The notes under the pieces are model-generated. The model worked only from the letters and a program-made list of their open reading frames with translations. It ran no database searches and was not told where the DNA came from. This document shows, one piece after another, positions 1-7,653 of a stretch of 64,000 bases of DNA (positions are counted from its first letter, which is position 1; each line of letters starts with the position of its first letter). Source of the DNA: Fodinibius sp. Rm-B-1B1-1. Lineage in GTDB: Bacteria; Bacteroidota; Rhodothermia; Balneolales; Balneolaceae. A program made the translations under genes and the position numbers. The stretch spans positions 744,001 to 808,000 of the forward strand of contig NZ_JBCFYD010000002.1 in NCBI RefSeq assembly GCF_038594945.1. Reading direction: 5' to 3'.

Positions 1-546
1 ATTTCTACTGCCCAAGATTCAGTTTCATTAGTTATTAATCGTGATGGAGAGCTGTTGGACTTTACCATTCAGCCGGATTCTCAAAACCGATTAGGAATTT
101 ATGCCCCCTCAGAAGAAGTATTTGAAGTTGAACAATTTAATTATGGTCTCTTAGCATCGCTGGATGTTGGCGTTGATCGGACGAATGAAACGGTTACGGG
201 TATAATTGGGGGCTTTAGTAAAATGTTTTCCGGTGATATATCGGTTCGTGATAATTTAGGCGGACCTGTAGCCATTGCCAATGTAACCAAAGAAGCTACG
301 GATGCAGGAGGAGCTGTTGGATTTTGGAGAATTACGGCCTTCTTAAGTATTACTTTGGCGATTATGAATATTTTACCAATTCCTGTTTTAGATGGAGGGC
401 ATCTTATGTTCTTGATTTATGAGGGGATTACCCGCCGTGAGCCTTCTCCTAAAGTTCGGATGGCACTGCAGCAAATTGGCTTTTTGCTTATCATTGCACT
501 CTTTATTTTTGTTACCTTTAATGACATTCTACGACAGTTCGGCTAA
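1..546 (+). CDS. rseP: RseP-type site-2 protease, C-terminal part (5' end outside window)
   Basis: The reading frame is open from base 1, so this is the C-terminal ~181 residues of a longer protein. It starts with the end of a PDZ domain and ends in membrane helices. The motif NILPIPVLDGGHL, about 60 residues from the end, is the second metal-binding motif (N-x2-P-x-P-x-LDGGH) of M50 site-2 proteases, whose Asp completes the zinc site. The first motif, HExxH, must lie upstream of the window. Such proteases cleave anti-sigma factors and leftover signal peptides inside the inner membrane. The stop lies 14 bp before psd, so the two genes are probably co-transcribed. Confidence 0.88.
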   Translation: MSTAQDSVSLVINRDGELLDFTIQPDSQNRLGIYAPSEEVFEVEQFNYGLLASLDVGVDRTNETVTGIIGGFSKMFSGDISVRDNLGGPVAIANVTKEATDAGGAVGFWRITAFLSITLAIMNILPIPVLDGGHLMFLIYEGITRREPSPKVRMALQQIGFLLIIALFIFVTFNDILRQFG

Positions 547-560
547 TTAAATATATACCT

Positions 561-1217
561 ATGTTTGCACGCGACGGATATGCTACAATATTCGTAACTA
601 TCATTTTTGCACTTATTGTAAGTGGATTAACAAAATATTTTGTGGGACCCCATTGGTCATCATATGTACTTTATGGTGCCATGGTTTTGCTTGTGGCATT
701 TATACTCTACTTTTTTCGTGATCCTGATAGAGAAATTACAAAGGGCGATAATTACATATTATCTCCGGCTGATGGAAAGGTCGTTCAAATAAAAGAGGTA
801 GAAGAAGAACGATATATAAATGGGCCTGCCACGCAGATAAGTATTTTTCTATCTCCACTAAATGTACACGTAAATCGTATACCTATAAGTGGTACGTTGG
901 AATATCTGGAATATGAACCCGGCATATTCTTGGCGGCCTATGATCATCGGGCCTCAGAGCTCAACGAGCGTGCTGATTTTGGTGTAAAACATCCTTCAGA
1001 GACAAAAATATTTTTTAGACAAATCACCGGTCTTTTAGCTCGACGTATTGTATATCATATTGAGAAAGGAGATCAGCTGGAAGCCGGAAAACGGTTTGGG
1101 ATGATGAAGTTCGGTTCCAGAATGGATATACTTGTTCCGCCAGAAGTTGAAATTAATGTATCCGAAGGGGAAAAAGCTGTGGCTGGAAAAACAATTTTAG
1201 CGACTATTAACGCATAA
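561..1217 (+). CDS. psd: Phosphatidylserine decarboxylase proenzyme, short type
   Basis: A 218-residue protein with two N-terminal membrane segments (about 7-28 and 34-52), the RDPDR signature just after them, and the C-terminal processing site FGS in KFGSRMDIL (Gly185-Ser186). Self-cleavage there produces the pyruvoyl group that decarboxylates phosphatidylserine to phosphatidylethanolamine at the inner membrane. The length fits the short (about 215 aa) bacterial class rather than the 320 aa E. coli type. pssA, which makes its substrate, starts 2 bp after the stop, so the two form a PE-synthesis operon. Confidence 0.93.
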   Translation: MFARDGYATIFVTIIFALIVSGLTKYFVGPHWSSYVLYGAMVLLVAFILYFFRDPDREITKGDNYILSPADGKVVQIKEVEEERYINGPATQISIFLSPLNVHVNRIPISGTLEYLEYEPGIFLAAYDHRASELNERADFGVKHPSETKIFFRQITGLLARRIVYHIEKGDQLEAGKRFGMMKFGSRMDILVPPEVEINVSEGEKAVAGKTILATINA

Positions 1218-1219
1218 AG

Positions 1220-2047
1220 ATGAAATACCCAATTCAAAAATGGAAGAAGTTTCGCCGCCGTAGAAAACGCAAAAAAAAGAATAGGGATAACCGTCGACAA
1301 ATTCCACGAACTGTAATCCCCAGCTTTTTTACGCTGATGAATCTCTTTTGTGGATTTCTGGCGATCATTAGTATTGCTGAAGGACGCCTTTTCTTTGGAG
1401 CCTGGCTTATCGTTTTTGCGGGATTATTTGATGCGCTGGATGGATTTATGGCACGCCTTTCCAATGCCACCAGTCAATTTGGTATCGAGCTCGATTCTAT
1501 TAGCGATGTCGTCTCATTTGGTGTAGCCCCGGGTTTTCTGCTGTATTCATTTGGGTTAGAAGAACTTCCTTTTGTTGGGATCATTTTAAGTGCCTTGCCG
1601 CCACTTTGTGGAGCTGTTCGTCTTGCCCGCTATAATGTTGATGTGCAGGAAAGCAGGGAGGATTTCTTTAAAGGGCTGCCCATTCCCGGCCAAGCCATTA
1701 TGATAGCGGCATTTTATTTGACCTTCTATAACCAACTTGAACTCTTCGGAGGTTTCGAATATGGAATCAATACTATATTAATACCCTTAATTGTCTTACT
1801 GTCCTTTTTAATGGTAAGCACTATTCCATTCGACAAGATGCCCAGTTTCGATAAGCAATCAATCCGAAGATATAAAGGGAAGCTGTCACTTTTTATCGTG
1901 TATGGAATACTGATTCTTTTATTTCAGGAGGTAGGGCTAATGATCGTCTTTTCTGTGTTTATTCTGAAAGGCATTTTCTTTGGAGCGTACTTTTTTTGGA
2001 AAGAAGCTTTTGGAGATGACTCTTATTTGGAAGAAGGAGCAAATTAG
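1220..2047 (+). CDS. pssA: CDP-diacylglycerol-serine O-phosphatidyltransferase
   Basis: A 275-residue multi-spanning membrane protein. It carries the complete CDP-alcohol phosphatidyltransferase motif D-x2-DG-x2-AR-x8-G-x3-D-x3-D at residues 71-96 (starts DALDGFMAR, ends GIELDSISD), which binds metal and CDP-diacylglycerol. It joins serine to CDP-diacylglycerol to give phosphatidylserine, the Psd substrate. The first 30 residues are extremely basic (RRRRKRKKK), probably a cytoplasmic membrane-contacting tail. The start is the ATG 2 bp after psd. This is the membrane (type II) family, not the E. coli PLD-like PssA. Confidence 0.93.
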   Translation: MKYPIQKWKKFRRRRKRKKKNRDNRRQIPRTVIPSFFTLMNLFCGFLAIISIAEGRLFFGAWLIVFAGLFDALDGFMARLSNATSQFGIELDSISDVVSFGVAPGFLLYSFGLEELPFVGIILSALPPLCGAVRLARYNVDVQESREDFFKGLPIPGQAIMIAAFYLTFYNQLELFGGFEYGINTILIPLIVLLSFLMVSTIPFDKMPSFDKQSIRRYKGKLSLFIVYGILILLFQEVGLMIVFSVFILKGIFFGAYFFWKEAFGDDSYLEEGAN

Positions 2048-2061
2048 GATTAAACTAATCA

Positions 2062-2082
2062 TGGTTGATGTTTAATCAACCA
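2062..2082. other. 8-bp inverted repeat downstream of pssA
   Basis: TGGTTGAT and ATCAACCA form a perfect 8-bp stem around a 5-nt loop, 14 bp after the pssA stop and 10 bp before the putative trp -33 element. No run of T follows it, so it is not a convincing intrinsic terminator. Its position just upstream of the trp promoter makes an operator possible. Either reading is inference. Confidence 0.4.
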
Positions 2083-2092
2083 AATAAACTTG

Positions 2093-2123
2093 TTGATTTT
2101 CGCCTTGTCGGATACTATCTTCA
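2093..2123 (+). promoter_or_regulatory. Candidate trp operon promoter
   Basis: TTG at 2093-2095, a 20-bp spacer and TATCTTCA at 2116-2123 have the same geometry as the rpsO promoter of this window and fit the Bacteroidota consensus TTG-N19-21-TAnnTTTG. A sigma70-style reading (TTGTTG, 17 bp, TACTAT) overlaps it. Only 7 nt separate the box from the leader-peptide ATG at 2131, so the mRNA would begin at or next to that ATG. Confidence 0.5.
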
Positions 2124-2130
2124 CTCCGTT

Positions 2131-2208
2131 ATGAAAAAATCAGCTCATAAAAATATCAATTGGTGCTGGCCTGTGAAGCAACATACACAGGCAGTGGCAT
2201 TTTTATAA
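2131..2208 (+). CDS. trpL: trp operon leader peptide (25 aa, Trp-Cys-Trp)
   Basis: ATG to TAA gives a 25-residue peptide, MKKSAHKNINWCWPVKQHTQ followed by AVAFL, with Trp at positions 11 and 13. The Trp codons (2161-2163 and 2167-2169) sit at the base of a hairpin whose alternative partner forms the terminator described below, and trpE follows. This is the layout of a ribosome-stalling leader: when charged tRNA-Trp is scarce the ribosome stops at the WCW codons and prevents the first hairpin. No Shine-Dalgarno sequence is visible, consistent with near-leaderless translation. The peptide itself probably has no function after synthesis. Confidence 0.85.
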   Translation: MKKSAHKNINWCWPVKQHTQAVAFL

Positions 2209-2270
2209 GCTGAATTGATCCAAAGAATTATTGAGAGCCCACTGCAGGAAACTGGAGTGGGCTTTTTTGT
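2169..2270 (+). promoter_or_regulatory. trp transcription attenuator (hairpins 1:2, 2:3, 3:4)
   Basis: Hairpin 1:2 pairs GCCTGTG (2169-2175) with CACAGGC (2186-2192), 7 bp, beginning at the second Trp codon. Antiterminator 2:3 pairs GCAGTGG (2191-2197) with CCACTGC (2239-2245), 7 bp. Terminator 3:4 pairs AGCCCACT (2236-2243) with AGTGGGCT (2256-2263). Hairpins 1:2 and 2:3 share bases, as do 2:3 and 3:4, so they exclude each other exactly as in the E. coli trp attenuator. Expected behaviour: high Trp-tRNA, terminate; low Trp-tRNA, read through into trpE. Confidence 0.88.
2236..2270 (+). terminator. Attenuator terminator upstream of trpE
   Basis: A perfect 8-bp GC-rich stem (2236-2243 with 2256-2263) with an inner CAG-GAAA-CTG stem-loop, followed directly by six T (2263-2268). 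This is a standard intrinsic terminator, placed 66 bp before the trpE start. Its function depends on the alternative pairing in the attenuator entry. Confidence 0.88.
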
Positions 2271-2295
2271 TTTAAAATAGTTATTGAAGATATAA

Positions 2296-2322
2296 TGTCA
2301 TCCTGAACTTGTTTCAGGATCT
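2296..2322. repeat. 27-bp palindromic intergenic repeat, copy 1
   Basis: The core is ATCCTGAA-CTTGT-TTCAGGAT, an 8-bp perfect stem with a 5-nt loop, flanked by TGTC on the left. All 27 bases recur identically at 8367-8393 before trpB. Diverged copies are at 3953-4023 (two copies, inverted) and 37657-37685. It lies between the trp attenuator and trpE and is probably a REP-like mobile palindrome. Confidence 0.75.
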
Positions 2323-2335
2323 TAAACGACGGTAA

Positions 2336-3805
2336 ATGGATTTAGAAGACTTTAAAAAATTAACAAAGAATTATACGGCAGTACCGGTGTATCGTCGGCT
2401 CATGGCCGATGTTTTAACTCCGGTTTCATTGTTTCTGTCACTCCGAAAAGAAGCTCGTTATCCTTTTTTGCTGGAATCAGTGGAAGGGGGAGAACAGGTG
2501 GCCCGGTATTCTTTTCTGGGTCGTAATCCATATCAAGTGCTACAATATGATGGAGAAGCAGTAACGCTGGAATCAGAAGGAAGGACACAGAATCTTGAAG
2601 AATCTTATTTCGATGCACTGAAACGGTTGACGACGCAGCACAGTGAGCCTGAAATTCCCAATTTGCCGCGGTTGACGGGTGGAGCTGTTGGGTTTTCTTC
2701 TTATGATACCGTTCGGGAAGTGGAGCAACTGGAGGATGCTCCGGAAGATGATCTTAATATCCCGGAGGCTATTTGGGCGTTTTATGATGAAGTGTATGCC
2801 TTTGATCATGTGAAACAGCAGGTAATCATCATCAAAACAGTGTTTACGGATAACAATTCCTCACCTGCAAAGCTTTTTGATGAGGCTCAGCAACGATTGG
2901 ACGACATGGAAGAGTTGGTATATCGGCCGGAACGATCGACTGATTCATTTTCTATTGAGCCGGATAAGTTGTCCAGCAATATTGACCAGCCTGAGTTTGA
3001 GGCAATGGTCCAAAAAGCAAAGGAGTATATTTACGAGGGTGATATTTTCCAGGTGGTCTTATCGCAGCGATTTGAAACAGATTTCAGCGGAGATCGTTTT
3101 ATGTTATACCGTGCCTTGCGGATGGTTAATCCGTCGCCGTATTTATTTTTTCTTGATTTCGATGATTTTGGGCTCGTTGGTTCGTCTCCGGAAGTGTTGG
3201 TACGTGCTCAGGATGAAACGGCACAATTACTACCCATTGCGGGGACTCGTCCCCGTGGGGAAACTCCGGAAGAGGATTTGGAGCTGGAAGAGGATCTTAA
3301 AAATGATCCCAAGGAGATTGCTGAGCACGTGATGCTGGTTGATTTGGGTCGTAATGATTTGTCGCGTGTCTGTAAGCCAGCCACAGTTAAGCCTGTTCGC
3401 GAGCAGGTGATTGAACGGTATTCGCATGTAATGCACATCGTCTCGGACGTAAAAGGAAAACTGGCTGAGGATAAAACAGCAGTAGATGCACTCAAATATT
3501 GTTTTCCGGCAGGAACGGTCAGCGGGGCGCCTAAAATTCGTGCCATGGAAATTATTGATGAGTTGGAACCAACCAAGCGTGGTCCATATGCAGGGGCTGT
3601 TGGCTACTTCGATTTTTCTGGCAATATGGATACCTGCATTGTGATTCGCACGATGCTTGTCACGGATTCAAAAGTGTATATTCAGGCTGGGGCCGGCATT
3701 GTGGCCGACAGTGATCCAGAAAAAGAATATGTAGAAACACAAAACAAGGCCGGTGCGCTGGTTGAAGCACTTAGCGTAGCGCTGTCGATAACGGATGATA
3801 ATTGA
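2336..3805 (+). CDS. trpE: Anthranilate synthase component I
   Basis: A 489-residue protein that makes anthranilate from chorismate using ammonia supplied by TrpG. The N-terminal domain carries LLES (residues 45-48), the conserved tryptophan feedback-binding motif of TrpE, which argues against a PabB assignment. The C-terminal chorismate-binding domain is clear: IAGTRPRGETPEEDLELEED, then LVDLGRNDL, FPAGTVSGAPKIRAMEIIDE and GAGIVADSDPEKEY. The start is the ATG 14 bp after the palindromic repeat and 66 bp after the attenuator. It is the first structural gene of the operon, so it should be controlled both by attenuation and by allosteric inhibition. Confidence 0.96.
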   Translation: MDLEDFKKLTKNYTAVPVYRRLMADVLTPVSLFLSLRKEARYPFLLESVEGGEQVARYSFLGRNPYQVLQYDGEAVTLESEGRTQNLEESYFDALKRLTTQHSEPEIPNLPRLTGGAVGFSSYDTVREVEQLEDAPEDDLNIPEAIWAFYDEVYAFDHVKQQVIIIKTVFTDNNSSPAKLFDEAQQRLDDMEELVYRPERSTDSFSIEPDKLSSNIDQPEFEAMVQKAKEYIYEGDIFQVVLSQRFETDFSGDRFMLYRALRMVNPSPYLFFLDFDDFGLVGSSPEVLVRAQDETAQLLPIAGTRPRGETPEEDLELEEDLKNDPKEIAEHVMLVDLGRNDLSRVCKPATVKPVREQVIERYSHVMHIVSDVKGKLAEDKTAVDALKYCFPAGTVSGAPKIRAMEIIDELEPTKRGPYAGAVGYFDFSGNMDTCIVIRTMLVTDSKVYIQAGAGIVADSDPEKEYVETQNKAGALVEALSVALSITDDN

Positions 3806-3832
3806 ATACAAAAAATATTGATGTTTTAAGTT

Positions 3833-3920
3833 CAATCCTCCTGACCTCCTTTTCCAAGGAGAAACTCTAAGGATTAACGTTTTGAAATCCCTTTTGGAGA
3901 AGAGGGATTTAGGGAGATTG
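3833..3920. repeat. Long imperfect inverted repeat between trpE and trpS
   Basis: The left arm CAATCCTCCTGACCTCC and following bases, ending near CCAAGGAGA, is mirrored by a right arm reading TCCCTTTTGGAGAAGAGGG and then AGGGAGATTG. The reverse complement of the right arm begins CAATCTCCCTAAATCCC. The arms are about 30 bases with several mismatches around a loop of about 25. It resembles the CTCC-rich palindromic intergenic repeats common in Bacteroidota genomes. No coding function. Confidence 0.6.
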
Positions 3921-3952
3921 ATTATATAGATAAGAGTAAAGAAAAAAGGCAG

Positions 3953-4023
3953 TGTCATGCTGAACTTATTTTAGTACATCAAAGAATAAAGTTGATAGAT
4001 CCTGAAATGAATTCAAGATGACA
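3953..4023. repeat. Two facing copies of the CATCCTGA palindromic repeat
   Basis: A diverged forward copy (TGTCATGCTGAACTTATTTT, 3953-3972) faces an inverted copy (3996-4023) whose reverse complement begins TGTCATCTTGAATTCATTTC and ends AGGATCTA. Together they could fold into one long hairpin, like the paired REP arrangement called BIME in enterobacteria. The element is 46 bp before trpS. Confidence 0.65.
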
Positions 4024-4069
4024 CGGAATCTTAAATTGATTAATAATTGAATTAGAACAACTTGAACCA

Positions 4070-5059
4070 ATGAAAACAATATTATCAGGCATACAATCGT
4101 CAGGAAAACTTCATCTGGGTAACTATTTTGGAGCTTTGCGTCAGCATATCCAGATGCAGGAGGAAGGCGACGCTTTTTACTTTATAGCGAACTACCACTC
4201 ATTAACTTCTATTAACGACGGTGAAGAAATTTACCAGAATACTATTGATGTAGCGCTCGATTACCTGGCACTGGGGTTAGATCCCAATAAAGCCACGTTT
4301 TTTGCCCAGAGTGATGTGCCCCAACACGCGGAATTAGCTTGGATTTTAGGCACGTTTTGTCCTGTAAGTTTGATGGAGAAGGGCGTGGCGTATAAGGATA
4401 AAGTTGCCCAGGGATTGAATCCCAATATAGGGTTGTTTACTTATCCGATTTTGCAGGCCGCTGATATCCTGATGTATAATGCCGATTTGGTTCCCGTAGG
4501 GCAGGATCAGAAACAGAATATTGAAATTTGTCGCGATTTAGCTGGCAAATTTAATCATAATTATGGGGATGAATACCTAAAGTTACCTGAACCACATATT
4601 TTGGAATCGGTGGCGGTTGTGCCTGGGGTCGACGGACAGAAGATGAGCAAGTCCTATGGAAATACTATTGGCATTTTTGATGAAGGGAAAGAGTTGAAGA
4701 AGAAGGTAATGTCAATCCAGACCGATTCTACACCGTTGGATGAACCTAAAGATCCGGAAAGTTGTAATGTATTTGCATTGATTAAACTTTTTGCGGATGA
4801 AGAGAAGAAGAATGAGATCGCCGAGAAGTATCGGGCGGGTGGATACGGTTATGGGCATGCAAAGAATGAGTTATTGGGTATGATTGAAGAGTATTTTGCG
4901 GAAGCCAGAGAACGGCGAAAAGAGCTGTCGCAGGACTTGGATACTGTTCGTGACATCCTTAGAGAAGGAGGGAAGAAAGCCCGCGAACGTGCCGAGGAAG
5001 TGATGGAGCCGGTACGTGAGGCCACTGGCTTATTTAAAACATATGATTTTACGAGTTAA
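4070..5059 (+). CDS. trpS: Tryptophanyl-tRNA synthetase
   Basis: A 329-residue class Ic synthetase that attaches Trp to tRNA-Trp. The HIGH-type motif is HLGN (residues 15-18), the KMSKS motif is intact (191-195), and GQD in PVGQDQKQNIE is the usual ATP/Trp-site segment. The length equals the common bacterial TrpRS. It lies inside the trp operon between trpE and trpG, separated by repeat-filled gaps of 264 and 106 bp. Its product sets the level of charged tRNA-Trp, the signal read by the upstream attenuator. No other trpS is visible in the window. Confidence 0.96.
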   Translation: MKTILSGIQSSGKLHLGNYFGALRQHIQMQEEGDAFYFIANYHSLTSINDGEEIYQNTIDVALDYLALGLDPNKATFFAQSDVPQHAELAWILGTFCPVSLMEKGVAYKDKVAQGLNPNIGLFTYPILQAADILMYNADLVPVGQDQKQNIEICRDLAGKFNHNYGDEYLKLPEPHILESVAVVPGVDGQKMSKSYGNTIGIFDEGKELKKKVMSIQTDSTPLDEPKDPESCNVFALIKLFADEEKKNEIAEKYRAGGYGYGHAKNELLGMIEEYFAEARERRKELSQDLDTVRDILREGGKKARERAEEVMEPVREATGLFKTYDFTS

Positions 5060-5068
5060 CTATTATAA

Positions 5069-5149
5069 CACAAAGAATCACAGAGTATCTCAAAGATTTA
5101 CAAGGAGACCCTTTGTGAATCTTCGTGTTTTCTTTGCGTAACTCTGTGC
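5069..5149. repeat. CACAGAG/CTCTGTG inverted repeat between trpS and trpG
   Basis: CACAAAG (5069-5075) and CACAGAG (5079-5085) are complementary to CTTTGTG (5111-5117) and CTCTGTG (5142-5148) respectively. CTTCGTG and CTTTGCG are further near-copies of the unit. The element fills the 106-bp gap and belongs to the CTCTGTG-type intergenic palindromes seen in many bacterial genomes. It looks unrelated to the CATCCTGA family. Confidence 0.55.
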
Positions 5150-5165
5150 AACAATTGAATTAGCC

Positions 5166-5747
5166 ATGATTTTAATAATCGACAATTACGATTCTTTTAC
5201 TTATAACTTGGTACATATTGTTGCGGAGTTTACTGATGACTATAAAGTAGTCCGCAATGATGAGCTCACGGTGGATGAGGTGAAGGAATTAGGTCCCGAT
5301 AAAATACTTATATCGCCAGGTCCAGGCCGTCCCGTTGACGCCGGCATTACTGAGCCGGTCATTAAAGAGTTGGGGGCCTACACACCTATTTTAGGCGTAT
5401 GCCTTGGTCATCAGGCCATCGGTGAAGTATTTGGTGGAAAAATAATTCATGCCCCAAAATTGATGCATGGAAAAACATCTCTGATTAAACACGATGGGAA
5501 ATCAGTATTTCAAAACATCCCCGATGATTTTATTGCTACGCGATATCATTCGTTGATTTTGGATCCTGACCACATACCTAATGAATTAGAGGTTTCTGCG
5601 CGCAGTGATGACAATGTGATTATGGGATTACGGCATCGTAAATATCCCCTTGAAGGTATTCAATTTCATCCCGAAAGTATTCTCACAAAAGAGGGACCAA
5701 ATCTTGTAAAAAATTGGCTTGAATTGGAATACAAAATAGCTGAATAG
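5166..5747 (+). CDS. trpG: Anthranilate synthase component II, glutamine amidotransferase
   Basis: A 193-residue class I glutamine amidotransferase. The nucleophile is Cys79 in GVCLGHQAIG, and the catalytic His168 and Glu170 lie in GIQFHPESI. The oxyanion-strand motif ISPGPGRP is at 49-56. It hydrolyses glutamine and channels ammonia to TrpE. The size is that of a stand-alone TrpG, not a TrpG-TrpD fusion. It might also serve PabB elsewhere in the genome, as in Bacillus, but its place in the operon makes the Trp role primary. Confidence 0.95.
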   Translation: MILIIDNYDSFTYNLVHIVAEFTDDYKVVRNDELTVDEVKELGPDKILISPGPGRPVDAGITEPVIKELGAYTPILGVCLGHQAIGEVFGGKIIHAPKLMHGKTSLIKHDGKSVFQNIPDDFIATRYHSLILDPDHIPNELEVSARSDDNVIMGLRHRKYPLEGIQFHPESILTKEGPNLVKNWLELEYKIAE

Positions 5748-5787
5748 TGTAAAACTGTACTTAAGGTAAAATTTATAAATATTTGTA

Positions 5788-6828
5788 ATGCATAAGGTTA
5801 TAGAATTTAGTTCAATATTAGATAAGTTAGTTCGTCGGGAAGACCTCAATGGAAATGAGGCGGAAAGTGCACTGCAGAGAATCATTAGTGGAGAAGTGCC
5901 CAACGAGCAAGTTGCTGCTTTTCTTACGGCTATGCGAACGAAAGGTGAAACCACAGCAGAACTTACTGCGTTTGTTCGTGTGATGCGTGATGCTGCCGTA
6001 AAACCAGAAGTTGATGTGGATGGAGCTGTCGACCTCTGTGGTACCGGGGGAGATAGCTCGGGAACGTTCAATATTTCAACGGCTTCAATGTTTGTGGTAG
6101 CCGGTGCAGAGGTGCCCGTTCTTAAGCACGGCAACCGAAGTGTATCCAGTAAGAGTGGTAGTGCTGATGTTCTGGAAGAGTTAGGGGCAGTGATAGATCT
6201 AGATAAAAGACAGGTAGAGCGGGTTTTTGAAGAAGCGGGACTTGTTTTCATGTTTGCACCTAATTTTCATCCGGCTATGAAGCACGTAATGCCGGCTCGA
6301 CGTACGATGGGCATTCGAACCTTTTTTAATATCCTTGGACCGTTGTTAAATCCAGCCGGGGTGAAGCGTCAGATGATTGGTGCTTACAGCAGGGCTGTGG
6401 CCAGAGAAATTGCTCATATCCTTGCGAATTTAGATACAGAGTTTGCTTACACGGTAAATGCTCATGATGGGTTGGATGAGGTGAGTCTGGCTGCTCAATC
6501 GGAGATATATGAGCTTAATCACAACATGGTGAAGGAATCGACAACTTTCGATCCCAGGTCGTTGGATTTTGAATGGACAGATTTAGAATCACTACAGGGG
6601 GGAGATGCTAAATACAATGCGAATATTATTCGTTCTATTCTGGATAATAACTCCACGCAAGCCCAGCGGGATGTCATTTTGTTAAATGCTACGTTCGGTA
6701 TTCATGCCTCGGGCAAAGTTGACCATTTGACTGAAGCACGCAAGTTGGCGGTAGAAAGCCTGAAATCTGGCAAAGCGAAAGAAGCGCTGAACAAGTATGT
6801 TGAAGCTTCAAATGATATTGCAAAATAA
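5788..6828 (+). CDS. trpD: Anthranilate phosphoribosyltransferase
   Basis: A 346-residue protein that transfers phosphoribose from PRPP to anthranilate. It shows the PRPP-binding DLCGTGGDSSGTFNIST motif, then KHGNRSVSSKSGSADVLEELG and the anthranilate-site region around HPAMKHVMPARRTMG. The N-terminal helical domain is complete. The ATG is 40 bp after trpG and the stop is 9 bp before trpC, with AGGA ahead of the trpC ATG, so tight coupling to trpC is likely. Confidence 0.95.
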   Translation: MHKVIEFSSILDKLVRREDLNGNEAESALQRIISGEVPNEQVAAFLTAMRTKGETTAELTAFVRVMRDAAVKPEVDVDGAVDLCGTGGDSSGTFNISTASMFVVAGAEVPVLKHGNRSVSSKSGSADVLEELGAVIDLDKRQVERVFEEAGLVFMFAPNFHPAMKHVMPARRTMGIRTFFNILGPLLNPAGVKRQMIGAYSRAVAREIAHILANLDTEFAYTVNAHDGLDEVSLAAQSEIYELNHNMVKESTTFDPRSLDFEWTDLESLQGGDAKYNANIIRSILDNNSTQAQRDVILLNATFGIHASGKVDHLTEARKLAVESLKSGKAKEALNKYVEASNDIAK

Positions 6829-6837
6829 GGAAGTACG

Positions 6838-7653
6838 ATGCCAAATATTTTAGATGAAATAGTTGAACAGACAAAAATTGATCTTAAAAAGCGAAAGCGT
6901 AAAGTGAGCTTTAAAGATCTGGAAGATATGGAGCTGTTTGAGCAGACTCCACGAGATTTTTCCGAAGCATTGCAGCTTGATAGTGATGTAGCTGTAATAG
7001 CAGAAATTAAAAAAGCTTCTCCTTCGAAAGGATTGATTCGTCCTGATTTTGATCCCCGGAAAATAGCAGGGCAATACGAAGAAGGCGGTGCTTCAGCTAT
7101 TTCGGTATTGACGGATGAGCCGGCATTCAAAGGGAGTCTTGATTATTTAGAAATAGCCTCTAAAGAAGTTTCTATTCCCTTGTTGCGCAAGGATTTTATT
7201 GTTGATCCTTACCAGGTAAAAGAGGCTAAGGCATATGGTGCCGATGCGGTGTTGTTGATTGCTACAATTACGGAGGGGAGTCAGCTTAATGAACTATTGC
7301 ACGCAACAAAGGAGTTTGGTTTGCAGGCGCTTGTGGAATGTTATTCGGAAGAGGATATTGAATACATTACCTTTGAACATATTGATATTCTGGGGGTAAA
7401 TAATCGGGATTTACGATCATTCGAAGTTGATTTGCACCGTGGTATTGAGTTGTTGCATAAAGCTCCTGAAGATACGGTGCTTGTTTCCGAAAGTGGGCTG
7501 AGTAGCTCCGATGATTTGAAGCTGCTTTTTGATGAAGGAATTCATGCAGCCCTGATCGGGGAGCACTTCATGTGCCAGTCTGATCCTGGTAAAGCAGTTA
7601 AGAATATGAAAATGGAATTACAGAAATTAATTAAAGAAGAAATAGCTGAATAA
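6838..7653 (+). CDS. trpC: Indole-3-glycerol-phosphate synthase
   Basis: A 271-residue TIM-barrel enzyme that closes the indole ring with decarboxylation. Visible motifs are AEIKKASPSKGLI (catalytic Lys and substrate phosphate loop), LLRKDFIVDPYQV (second catalytic Lys), GVNNRDLRSFEVDL and VSESGLSSSDD. The stop abuts the next start directly (TAA-ATG), so trpC and trpF are separate but translationally adjacent genes rather than the fused E. coli TrpCF. Confidence 0.96.
   Translation: MPNILDEIVEQTKIDLKKRKRKVSFKDLEDMELFEQTPRDFSEALQLDSDVAVIAEIKKASPSKGLIRPDFDPRKIAGQYEEGGASAISVLTDEPAFKGSLDYLEIASKEVSIPLLRKDFIVDPYQVKEAKAYGADAVLLIATITEGSQLNELLHATKEFGLQALVECYSEEDIEYITFEHIDILGVNNRDLRSFEVDLHRGIELLHKAPEDTVLVSESGLSSSDDLKLLFDEGIHAALIGEHFMCQSDPGKAVKNMKMELQKLIKEEIAE

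Noticed and set aside
5628-6251. 207-codon minus-strand ORF opposite trpD
   Set aside because: It lies inside trpD, which has all its motifs in the plus frame; the translation has no recognisable domain.
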